Shown here: piece after piece, positions 13,874 to 21,146 of the stretch
How the letters are laid out: every line of letters begins with the position of its first letter
Numbering within the stretch: position 1 is the stretch's first letter
From: a virus
Virus record (IMG/VR): IMGVR_UViG_3300042922_000646
Span: 1 to 45,127 of that record
Length of the DNA stretch: 45,127 nt
Direction: 5' to 3' (one strand)
The notes under the pieces: generated by a model
Database searches by the model: none
Told to the model about the DNA's origin: nothing
Seen by the model: only the letters and a program-made list of their open reading frames with translations
Position numbers and translations under genes: made by a program

Positions 13874-13976
13874 ATGCCAGTGCGTACACAACCAGGGCGG
13901 AAAATGCACAACCACACCAAAACCTGAAAGCGTCCCTTGCCTTGGTACAGTGTGCTTTAACATTACAAGTAAATAA
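13851..13976 (+). CDS. 41-aa Cys-rich protein
   Basis: ATG at 13851 (GGGAGG at 13836-13841 upstream), TAA at 13976. Product MNCVLGDKCQCVHNQGGKCT, six cysteines in 41 residues. It begins inside the end of the ASCH gene. Unknown; likely metal-binding. Confidence 0.55.
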   Translation: MNCVLGDKCQCVHNQGGKCTTTPKPESVPCLGTVCFNITSK

Positions 13977-13991
13977 GAGGGGGTAGCAAAT

Positions 13992-14267
13992 ATGATAAGC
14001 AAAGCATATCCGTCCAAAGGGACAGCAAGAGCGGCAGCCAAGGATCATGCTACCGCAAATAAATTAAAAGCCTTTATCCTGACAATTGATGCAGAAAACC
14101 GTAAATTCCACTTTGCAGATGAGGAACCTGCGCCAGACAGTGAACATATTGTTTTTGCTAGATACCAGCTATCAAATGGAAAGTGGCGAGATAAAACACC
14201 ACTTGGCAAAGTTGAGTGCGGCGGCGGGGTAACAGTAAAAACGGTCAATTTCATAACAGGAGGCTAA
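13992..14267 (+). CDS. Hypothetical 91-aa protein
   Basis: ATG at 13992 with GAGGGGGT upstream. Product MISKAYPSKGTARAAAKDHA; acidic middle, no cysteine cluster. It directly precedes parA (4 bases between stop and ATG), so is in the same operon. Not recognised. Confidence 0.6.
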   Translation: MISKAYPSKGTARAAAKDHATANKLKAFILTIDAENRKFHFADEEPAPDSEHIVFARYQLSNGKWRDKTPLGKVECGGGVTVKTVNFITGG

Positions 14268-14271
14268 AAGC

Positions 14272-15042
14272 ATGAAAAAGATAGCAATAATTAACCTAAA
14301 GGGCGGAGTAGCTAAGACAATGTCCTCTGTTAACATGGCCCATATACTTGCTGCCGTCTACGAAAAGCGCGTGCTGCTCATAGACAATGACAAACAAGGT
14401 AATTCGTCAAAGTTTTTTGGCCTGTATGGATATGACAAGCCGAGCATAGCGGACCTGCTGACAGAACGCAATTACGACATATCTAAAGTCATTAATCACA
14501 CGCCCTACCGAAATCTTGATTTGATTAGCGCAAACATGAACCTGCTGAACGCCAATTTAAAAATAATTCTCGATCCTTCGCGGCAGCAGCAAACCATACT
14601 CAGGAAAGCGTTAATGCAAATCGAGAACAACTACGACTATTGCATAATGGACAATGCGCCAGACATCAACATAAGTATCATTAATAGCCTGGTAGCCGCC
14701 GACGAGGTAATCGTGCCTATAAAGATCGATCAGTTTGCCTTTGACGGCTTAGAACAACTTACGGAGCAGTTTGAAACAATTAGAGAGTTTAATCCGGCAC
14801 TGAAGTTCAGAGGATGCTTAGTCACTCAATTCACCAAAAATGACGTAAATCTACAAGGTGAATCGTATTTAACCGAGCAAGGGAAATATCCGGTATTCGA
14901 AACGCATATCAGGAGAACGGAAAAAATTGACGAGAGTACCTTTGCCAGCCAACCTATAATTGAATATTCCCGGCAGTGCGGCGCTTCAAAAGATTATTTG
15001 AAGTTCGTGAAGGAATATTTAGTCAAAGAGTATGTTAAATAA
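14272..15042 (+). CDS. parA: ParA-type partition ATPase
   Basis: 256 aa, ATG at 14272 with AGGAGG upstream. The deviant Walker A box of ParA/MinD is clear: NLKGGVAKTMSS (K10, K15, T16), followed by Walker A' LLIDNDKQGNSSKF and the switch YCIMDNAPDINIS. It would segregate or position low-copy plasmid DNA together with ParB at 15083. No N-terminal HTH, so it is the short (type Ib-like or Soj-like) ParA. Its presence in a temperate phage points to a plasmid prophage stage. Confidence 0.92.
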   Translation: MKKIAIINLKGGVAKTMSSVNMAHILAAVYEKRVLLIDNDKQGNSSKFFGLYGYDKPSIADLLTERNYDISKVINHTPYRNLDLISANMNLLNANLKIILDPSRQQQTILRKALMQIENNYDYCIMDNAPDINISIINSLVAADEVIVPIKIDQFAFDGLEQLTEQFETIREFNPALKFRGCLVTQFTKNDVNLQGESYLTEQGKYPVFETHIRRTEKIDESTFASQPIIEYSRQCGASKDYLKFVKEYLVKEYVK

Positions 15043-15067
15043 AAATGTGTCCAAGTTGGACACATTT
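15043..15067 (+). promoter_or_regulatory. Palindrome between parA and parB: candidate parS/operator
   Basis: Perfect 10-bp arms AAATGTGTCC (15043-15052) and GGACACATTT (15058-15067) around AAGTT. It starts directly after the parA stop codon and lies 15 bases upstream of parB. It differs from the chromosomal parS consensus. It is the obvious candidate for a ParB binding site or an autoregulatory operator; with no U-run it is a poor terminator. Confidence 0.6.
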
Positions 15068-15082
15068 AAGAGGTGAAGGGGA

Positions 15083-16003
15083 ATGGCAAAGTTTAGCCTG
15101 AGCGACCTACTTAACACCCAGTCAAAACCGCAGGCCGTGGCGGCGGAATTTAAAATCGAAAAGATCAGTGTGTATCAACTAGAGCCGTCGAAAGACAATT
15201 TCTATAGCGTAGCCGATACTGACGACCTAAAGGACTCAATAGAACTAATTGGTATTCAGCAAAACTTAACAGTAACGCCAATACCGGGAACGGACAACTA
15301 CAAAGTAATATCTGGACACCGGCGCAGAATTGCCAGTATGAGACTGGCGGACGAAGGCAAGGAACAATTTGAGTTTGTTCCTTGCCGCATAGAAAACAAT
15401 CTCGACGAGATAAAAGAAAAAATAATGCTCATCTACACCAACTCTACTACTAGGAAAATAAGTGATTGGGAAAAGGTAGAGCAGTTAGCGCAGCTTAAAG
15501 CACTTTTGCAAGAATACAAAAAGACCCACGAAATACCAGGAAGAGTTAGAGAATTATTAGCCGAGGCGTTAAATGTTTCGCCTACACAAGTAGAACGCCT
15601 GGAAAGCATCGATAACAACCTTGTGCCAGAGTTTAAGGAAGAATTTAAGCAAGGAAATGTAAAAGTATCTGTTGCCGCTGAATTATCCAAACTGTCAGCA
15701 GCAGATCAGAAGGCCGTATATGAAACCCACAAGGAAAAGGGAGCAACAAACCTAAACGCTGTTAGGGCGCAGAAAGAAAAGGTCAGTAAGCCGCAGGAAG
15801 CAATAAACCCGACAATCACAGCCTTAACGCTAGTCAAGGACTTGTTAGAAAAGGAAATTGCCAGGATAAGGCCGGATGATGATAAAACAGTATTAAGCGA
15901 GTATTACCGCATACTAACATCAAAAGCCAGGGAAATAGATCAAGAGCTGCATTCTCTAATGGGCAGCGATATGTTCAAGGAGTGCAGCGGGGCGGCGGAA
16001 TAA
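15083..16003 (+). CDS. parB: ParB-type partition protein
   Basis: 306 aa, ATG at 15083 with GAGGTGAAGGGG upstream. ParB/Srx domain at about 25-125 with the CTP-binding box GHRRR (78-82) and LEPSKDNFYSV; a helix-turn-helix region follows (VRELLAEALNVSPTQVERLE, about 155-175), then a C-terminal helical dimerisation part. It should load at parS (probably 15043-15067), spread, and be moved by ParA. Normal length for plasmid/phage ParB. Confidence 0.9.
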   Translation: MAKFSLSDLLNTQSKPQAVAAEFKIEKISVYQLEPSKDNFYSVADTDDLKDSIELIGIQQNLTVTPIPGTDNYKVISGHRRRIASMRLADEGKEQFEFVPCRIENNLDEIKEKIMLIYTNSTTRKISDWEKVEQLAQLKALLQEYKKTHEIPGRVRELLAEALNVSPTQVERLESIDNNLVPEFKEEFKQGNVKVSVAAELSKLSAADQKAVYETHKEKGATNLNAVRAQKEKVSKPQEAINPTITALTLVKDLLEKEIARIRPDDDKTVLSEYYRILTSKAREIDQELHSLMGSDMFKECSGAAE

Positions 16004-16024
16004 CAAACGAAGGGAGATAAACAT

Positions 16025-16450
16025 TTGAAGCGAGAGATACGGTCATTCATTGAATCGGAACTTCGGGACTATGATAACACAAAAAAAGAATGGGAGAACT
16101 TACAAGAGGAATTAACCATAGGGAATGCTGCTGCTCACGAGGACTATATGGTAAGACTAGGGCTGTTATCTCCTGAGAAAGCAAACGGGCCTACAGAAAG
16201 CAGGGCGCTTAAATTAGTATCTAACAAGAGGTTAGCGCAAACAGAGAGAACTATTAAGGCGATAGAAAAAGTAATCATGAATTTGCCGGAAGAAAAGTTT
16301 AAGTTAATTAGAATGAGATACTGGGACATGCCAAGAACACTAACTGATGATGGAATTGCGGCGGAATTATCTTGCAGTAGGACTACATTGTATGTCTGGG
16401 TTGACGGAATAATCACGGCATTAGCAAAGGAAATGGGGCTAATTGATTAA
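16025..16450 (+). CDS. ArpU/RinA-like late transcription regulator
   Basis: 141 aa, TTG start at 16025 with GGGAG upstream. Coiled-coil N-terminus (IRSFIESELRDYDNTKKEWE) and a C-terminal sigma-region-4-like HTH (IRMRYWD, DDGIAAELSCSRTTLYVWVD). This is the family of Firmicutes phage late regulators (ArpU, RinA) which turn on packaging and structural genes. Position directly before the terminase region and the promoter at 16471 supports that role. Confidence 0.85.
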   Translation: MKREIRSFIESELRDYDNTKKEWENLQEELTIGNAAAHEDYMVRLGLLSPEKANGPTESRALKLVSNKRLAQTERTIKAIEKVIMNLPEEKFKLIRMRYWDMPRTLTDDGIAAELSCSRTTLYVWVDGIITALAKEMGLID

Positions 16451-16470
16451 AACCGGACAAAGTCGGGACT

Positions 16471-16499
16471 TTTACGTGGGGTTGACGTGGTAATATAGT
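16471..16499 (+). promoter_or_regulatory. Candidate late promoter
   Basis: TTTACG (16471-16476), 17-base spacer, TATAGT (16494-16499), just after the late-regulator gene and before the packaging genes. An overlapping TTGACG (16482) has no good -10. It may need the RinA-like activator. Confidence 0.45.
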
Positions 16500-16522
16500 A
16501 GCATGAAATAAATATACAAACC

Positions 16523-16550
16523 AAACCGCTTACTTATGTAGGCGGTTTTT
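16523..16550 (+). terminator. Rho-independent terminator before the late genes
   Basis: Stem ACCGCTTAC / GTAGGCGGT (16525-16533 and 16538-16546, one T-G pair), loop TTAT, then TTTTTCTTTT. It stops early transcription, and would also lie downstream of the candidate late promoter at 16471, implying read-through or antitermination for late expression. Confidence 0.75.
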
Positions 16551-16573
16551 CTTTTGGAAAGGGGTGTGCAAAA

Positions 16574-16921
16574 CTGTTTGATGAGTACGAAGAACTTGAA
16601 ATAATTGAATGTCTTGCAGCATTCCCGAAAACCAAGAGGAAGAGAATCAAAGGAGATCCATTAAAAGAACTTAATGCACAAATACATAAACGAGACAGGG
16701 ATGCCTGCATATTGTGCGGGCATTATGTTTTGCCGGGGGAAAAGTTCCACCATGAACCACCGGGAGCGAAGAAGCAAGACCGCGTTGAGTGCGCTGCATT
16801 GTTATGCCAAGGATGCCACCACGAGCGGCACTTCGGAGCGCGGTTGCGAGAGATAAGGCGAAGAGTAGAGGGCTACTTAAAGGAGCGTTACCCGGAGTTC
16901 TGGGAGACTAGGCAGGCATAA
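16574..16921 (+). CDS. HNH endonuclease (packaging-associated), apparent CTG start
   Basis: 115 aa if begun at CTG 16574, which follows AAGGGGTG (16560-16566) at ideal spacing; the first standard start in frame is TTG at 16712, inside the HNH domain, and would destroy it. Zinc/HNH residues: DACILCGH (44-50), EKFHHEPPG, and CQGCHHERH (78-86). HNH proteins encoded beside the terminase are needed for cos cleavage or packaging in several lambda/HK97-like phages (known from the family). Followed by the cos-like region. Confidence 0.75.
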   Translation: MFDEYEELEIIECLAAFPKTKRKRIKGDPLKELNAQIHKRDRDACILCGHYVLPGEKFHHEPPGAKKQDRVECAALLCQGCHHERHFGARLREIRRRVEGYLKERYPEFWETRQA

Positions 16922-16967
16922 GTGAACACCTAAATTGTTTGTTAATGAGACACAATTCTAATATTTT

Positions 16968-17014
16968 GGGTCCTTTCCAGGGGGTGGGGGCACAGGGGTC
17001 GGAAACCCCGCGAC
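16968..17014 (+). other. Candidate cos packaging site
   Basis: The 157 bases between the HNH gene and the small terminase gene include GGGTCCTTTCC (16968-16978), then a G-rich stretch and the dyad-like GGGGTCGGAAACCCCGCGAC (16995-17014). From memory, GGGTCCTTTCC also occurs just left of lambda cosN, followed at similar distance by GGGCGGCGACC. Location upstream of a Nu1-like gene fits. The exact nick positions cannot be read. Confidence 0.55.
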
Positions 17015-17078
17015 TATCCTGCCTGAAAAAAATAAAAAAAATAGGTAACAAGGAAACGAAAGCGGGGGATTTTGCTAT

Positions 17079-17645
17079 ATGGAAAAAGATGGGCAAAACG
17101 CAGTGATAAAGCCGCTTCCGTGGATACAAATTGAAGACACCCGTTTGTTACTTAACTCAACTGCCACAGCTGAGTTTTTTAACATATCCAGAAAGACGCT
17201 TTTAATGTGGGAACGTAAAGGAGCACCAAAAGAAGAACGCGGCTGGTGGGATATAAAAAAATTAATGGAGTGGCTTGGTAAAGGGGGTAGTAGTAAAAAC
17301 GAGGCTGTTAGTGACGAGGCTCGAAAATTAGCGGCAGAAGCCAAGTATAAAGAGGCTAAAGCAGCAATGGCAGAAATGGACCAGGCCGTCATGGAGGGTA
17401 AATACATAGAAAAGTCCGAGGTGGATAGAACATGGGCAATAGTCGGAACGCAAATAAAAGCAAACATCATGGCATGGGTAAGAACATTAACCCCGACACT
17501 TGCGCATCAAGACATGCGCAGCGTCGAAAAAGTCATGACCGGCGCAGTTTATGACCTCCTCGAACAACTCTCCTCGAAAGGCCGATTCCAAAAGAAACCA
17601 GATAGAGCTACCAGAAGCGCTAAGAAAGGCACTAAAGCCACCTGA
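17079..17645 (+). CDS. Terminase small subunit, Nu1-like
   Basis: 188 aa, ATG at 17079. The N-terminal winged helix-turn-helix (LLLNSTATAEFFNISRKTLL, then KGAPKEERGWWDIKKLMEWL, about 22-72) is the cos-binding domain of lambda gpNu1-type proteins; a coiled coil (80-120) and helical C-terminus for binding the large subunit follow. It recognises the cos region immediately upstream. Overlaps the large subunit gene by 95 bases. Confidence 0.85.
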   Translation: MEKDGQNAVIKPLPWIQIEDTRLLLNSTATAEFFNISRKTLLMWERKGAPKEERGWWDIKKLMEWLGKGGSSKNEAVSDEARKLAAEAKYKEAKAAMAEMDQAVMEGKYIEKSEVDRTWAIVGTQIKANIMAWVRTLTPTLAHQDMRSVEKVMTGAVYDLLEQLSSKGRFQKKPDRATRSAKKGTKAT

Positions 17646-19413
17646 AAGGCTCACTGTTAGCCAGTGGGCAGACAAAAACCGAATACTGGACCTGCGAACT
17701 TCCTCGATGCCTGGCCCGTGGAAAACGTCGTTTATCCCATACGCCAAAGAACCGATGGACGCATTCAATGATCCTGAAATAGAACATATCATTTTGTGTT
17801 TTGGTAGTCAGGCGAGTAAAACAGAAATATTAATCAATATGATTGGCTATGCGGCGGATCAAGACCCCGGACCAATGCTAGTTGTGTACCCGGAAGATGA
17901 TACCGCCAAATTCGCAGCCGAAAACCGCATTGAGCCGATGATACTTAGTGTACCGGCTCTAAAAAATAAATACGATCAACGCAACTCCGAAAAGTTAGAA
18001 TTAAAATTTGATGATATATTTATTGCCCTAAATGGTGCAAATTCTCCCTCAAAATTAGCATCTAAACCGATTCGCTATCTTATCCGCGATGAAATAAACA
18101 AATTTAAGCAGTGGACCGGAAAAGAAGCCAATCCGCTCGACTTAACGGAAGAAAGAACCAAAACTTTTCCGCACAACCGAAAGATAGTTGATGCTTCTAC
18201 ACCGACGCTGAAGACGGGAAACATAACGGTTGCCTATGAAAATGCGGACTCGCAGAAACAATATCTCGTTCCATGTCCGCACTGCGGGAAAATGCAGACA
18301 TTTAAATTCAAGCAGATAAAGTGGCCTAAAGAAATTAATAATGATCATAAGTTAGTCCGCGATTTAGCGTGGTATGAATGTGAACATTGCGCCGGGATTA
18401 TCGAAGACCGTCACAAACAGCAAATGCTTGCTTTTGGAAAATGGATGCAAGTCAATCAACACGCCGGAAGAGTACGGTCTGTGGGGTATCATATTAACTC
18501 AATTTATTCTCCGTTCGTCACTTTTGGCGAAATGGCGCGGAAGTTCTTAGTATCCAAAGATTTTCCCGATAAGCTAATGAACTTTATAAACTCTTGGCTG
18601 GCTGAGCCGTGGGAAGATAAGGCAACATCGATGAAGTCAGATGTTGTACTTGCTCATCAAGGAGATTATGAAGAGGGGACAATCCCGGAAGATGCCCTAC
18701 TATTAACTGCTGGAATAGATGTGCAACTTGATCACTTTTGGGGAACAGTTCGAGCATGGGGAGAGCGCTTGTCGTCTTGGCTTATACGCTATCAGCGATT
18801 AGAAACGTGGAATGATGTAGAACATTTTATTCTTGATCCCTATCCAACCGAATGGGGAGAAGTTACCTATATACAAAAAGCTTGTATAGATTCCGGGTAC
18901 AACACGGATGAAGTATATCTGTTTTGCGCTCAGAATCCTGGAATTTGTGTACCGACAAAAGGATCGTCAAATCCATTGAGGGCCAGGCAATCAGCTACGC
19001 GTATAGACAAAGGGAAGGGCGCAGGGCTGATTTTATATACTTTAGACACCAATCAATATAAAAATCAAATAGCGGGTGCATTAGCAAAGCCTGCCGGTAC
19101 ACCTGGTGCATTTATGGTATACAACGGCTGTCCGCGTGAATATGCAGATCAAATATGCAGCGAACAAAAAGTAAGTGAAAAAAACAAGCGTACTGGCGCG
19201 ACTGTTGATACGTGGAAACCAATTGGAAGCCATGCGCAGAATCATCTACTTGATTGTGAAGTGGGAGCGGCGGCGGCGGCAGATATGCTTGGGGTAAGAT
19301 TTGTAACAAAACCAGCAGAAGAAGAAAAACAGACCGAAGAAGAAACCACCTCGCAAACAAAGCGAGAAGGGTTTTTGAGCGGAAGAGAAAGATTATTAAA
19401 CCGGAGGAGATGA
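17551..19413 (+). CDS. Terminase large subunit, lambda gpA family
   Basis: 620 aa, typical for GpA. ATG at 17551 has no clear ribosome binding site, but later starts would remove the family N-terminus (ALKPPERLTVSQWADKNRIL). ATPase: Walker-A-like GSQASKTE (85-92) and the segment YPEDDTAKFAAENRIEPM; Walker-B-like region ending IRDE; zinc-ribbon cysteine pairs CPHCGK and CEHCAG near 245-290; nuclease Asp in TAGIDVQLDHFWG. It cuts cos and pumps DNA into proheads. Works with the portal and Nu1-like subunit. Confidence 0.93.
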   Translation: MTSSNNSPRKADSKRNQIELPEALRKALKPPERLTVSQWADKNRILDLRTSSMPGPWKTSFIPYAKEPMDAFNDPEIEHIILCFGSQASKTEILINMIGYAADQDPGPMLVVYPEDDTAKFAAENRIEPMILSVPALKNKYDQRNSEKLELKFDDIFIALNGANSPSKLASKPIRYLIRDEINKFKQWTGKEANPLDLTEERTKTFPHNRKIVDASTPTLKTGNITVAYENADSQKQYLVPCPHCGKMQTFKFKQIKWPKEINNDHKLVRDLAWYECEHCAGIIEDRHKQQMLAFGKWMQVNQHAGRVRSVGYHINSIYSPFVTFGEMARKFLVSKDFPDKLMNFINSWLAEPWEDKATSMKSDVVLAHQGDYEEGTIPEDALLLTAGIDVQLDHFWGTVRAWGERLSSWLIRYQRLETWNDVEHFILDPYPTEWGEVTYIQKACIDSGYNTDEVYLFCAQNPGICVPTKGSSNPLRARQSATRIDKGKGAGLILYTLDTNQYKNQIAGALAKPAGTPGAFMVYNGCPREYADQICSEQKVSEKNKRTGATVDTWKPIGSHAQNHLLDCEVGAAAAADMLGVRFVTKPAEEEKQTEEETTSQTKREGFLSGRERLLNRRR

Positions 19414-19419
19414 GCACGA

Positions 19420-19626
19420 TTGGCGGAAGCGTTAGAAGCCCAACTCGACAGAATACAAACCAGAATAGCGCAAATAGAAAATGGTGCTAGTGAGTTTCAG
19501 ACTGCGACTAGACGTTTGAAAAACCATGAACTTAATGTTCTATACGATCGAGAAAAAGACCTAATTAAACGTATTGCCATGCAAAAAAATGGGAATACGG
19601 CCTATGTAGGGAGGCCGACAAGATGA
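19420..19626 (+). CDS. Head-tail joining protein, gpW-like
   Basis: 68 aa, TTG start at 19420 after GGAGGAG. Lies exactly where gpW lies in lambda-like phages (between terminase and portal). Helical with pattern LDRIQTRIAQIENGASEFQT, HELNVLYDREKDLIKRIA. Assignment rests on position, size and general pattern. Confidence 0.7.
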   Translation: MAEALEAQLDRIQTRIAQIENGASEFQTATRRLKNHELNVLYDREKDLIKRIAMQKNGNTAYVGRPTR

Positions 19627-21146
19627 GAGCATCCTTGCTGGACAAGTTAATTACCTATGTATCGCCCAAAGCGGGCTATTATAGAGCCAAATATCAAGCC
19701 GGAGTAAATGCTGTCAGAAACTATGATGCCGGTAAAATTGACCGCAGTAATGCTGATTGGGTCCCGGTAAATTCAAGTCCCGAACAAACGGATGCAAACC
19801 AGAGGCCATTTGTTACTGCCAGGGCCAGGGATTTAGAGCGCAACAGTGATATTGCTGAATCTGTTGTTGATGCAATTGTTCGCAATGTCATTGGAACGGG
19901 AATAAAACCACAAGCGCAGATAAAAAACGATGACGACTCCTTTAATGAAAAGCTAAACACACAATTAGAAAAAAAATTCCAACGTTGGGCCATGCCGGAA
20001 AACTGCGACATAACCGGACATCAATCCTTCTACGAATTACAAACAATGGCTCTAACTAGGCGCATTTATGATGGAGAAATATTCGCTTTGCCAATCATGA
20101 TGAAAGACAAAGCGCTCTTCTTGCCGCTACAACTGCAGCTAATTGAGCCTGATTTACTTGCAACGGGCTTAATTAATGCCCCTGGAACAAATAACGTTAT
20201 TTTGCATGGCGTAGAAGTTAACAAGTACTTTAAACCATTGGCCTATTGGTTTCAGGAAATGAGTCCGGACGGATACACCTCTCTCGAGGCTCGTCGCGTA
20301 CCAGCAAATAAAGTGTGGCATTTATTTAAGAAACGGCGACCAAACCAGACGCGGGGAATGAGCGAGTTACACCGGATCATGAATAGGCTTAAAGAAACCG
20401 GTCGTTATCTTGATGCCGAATTGCTATGCAGAGAAATAGCTGCATGTTTTGCAGCCTACGTTGAAACAGACCTGCCAACCGAGCAAGTTTCAACTTTACG
20501 TAAGGGGGATAAAGAAAAGCCGCAAAAAGATCTCGTGCCGGGGACGGTGACTTATTTATCGCCGGGAGAAAAAATAACTACTGCACAACCACCGGCAAGC
20601 GGTGCTAGTGTCCAGGATTATACGCAAGTAGAACTGCGGCTAGCTGGTGCAGGTATCGGCGTAAGTTATGAAGAAGTAAGTCGTGACATGTCAAAGTCAA
20701 CCTACTCCTCGGCTAGGATGGCCCATTTAGCAGACAGAAGAACATTTATTCCTATTCAAAATTACGTGATTGTCCACTTTTGCCGACCAGTGTGGCGGGA
20801 GTTCGTTCGCTCTTGTGTCTTGACAAATCAAGTTAAAATACCGGATTACTGGCAGAATGAAGAAAAATACTTGGAATGCAACTGGATTGCTCCAGGATGG
20901 GCGTGGATTGATCCGCTGAAAGACGTTAAAGCCACTCGCGAAGAGATTGATGCCGGACTTGCAACTGTTGCTGACAAATGCGCAGAGCGAGGGGATGATT
21001 GGCGCGATGTGTATATGCAGCTAAAACGCGAACAAGATTACGCCAAGGAACTAGGGCTAAACATCAACATATTAGCAAATAAAGGAGGGATAACACAAAG
21101 TGCCACAGCTGAACAACAAAACACCAACGTGGGCAACAAACCTTGA
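19623..21146 (+). CDS. Portal protein, lambda gpB family
   Basis: 507 aa, ATG at 19623, overlapping the preceding stop. Family features include YRAKYQAGVNAVRNYDAGKI, NADWVP, RARDLERNSDIAESVVDAIV and the Asn/Gly-rich segment VVDAIVRNVIGTGIKPQA near residue 95. Forms the dodecameric ring through which DNA enters and leaves. Ends overlapping the next gene by 47 bases. Confidence 0.93.
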   Translation: MRASLLDKLITYVSPKAGYYRAKYQAGVNAVRNYDAGKIDRSNADWVPVNSSPEQTDANQRPFVTARARDLERNSDIAESVVDAIVRNVIGTGIKPQAQIKNDDDSFNEKLNTQLEKKFQRWAMPENCDITGHQSFYELQTMALTRRIYDGEIFALPIMMKDKALFLPLQLQLIEPDLLATGLINAPGTNNVILHGVEVNKYFKPLAYWFQEMSPDGYTSLEARRVPANKVWHLFKKRRPNQTRGMSELHRIMNRLKETGRYLDAELLCREIAACFAAYVETDLPTEQVSTLRKGDKEKPQKDLVPGTVTYLSPGEKITTAQPPASGASVQDYTQVELRLAGAGIGVSYEEVSRDMSKSTYSSARMAHLADRRTFIPIQNYVIVHFCRPVWREFVRSCVLTNQVKIPDYWQNEEKYLECNWIAPGWAWIDPLKDVKATREEIDAGLATVADKCAERGDDWRDVYMQLKREQDYAKELGLNINILANKGGITQSATAEQQNTNVGNKP

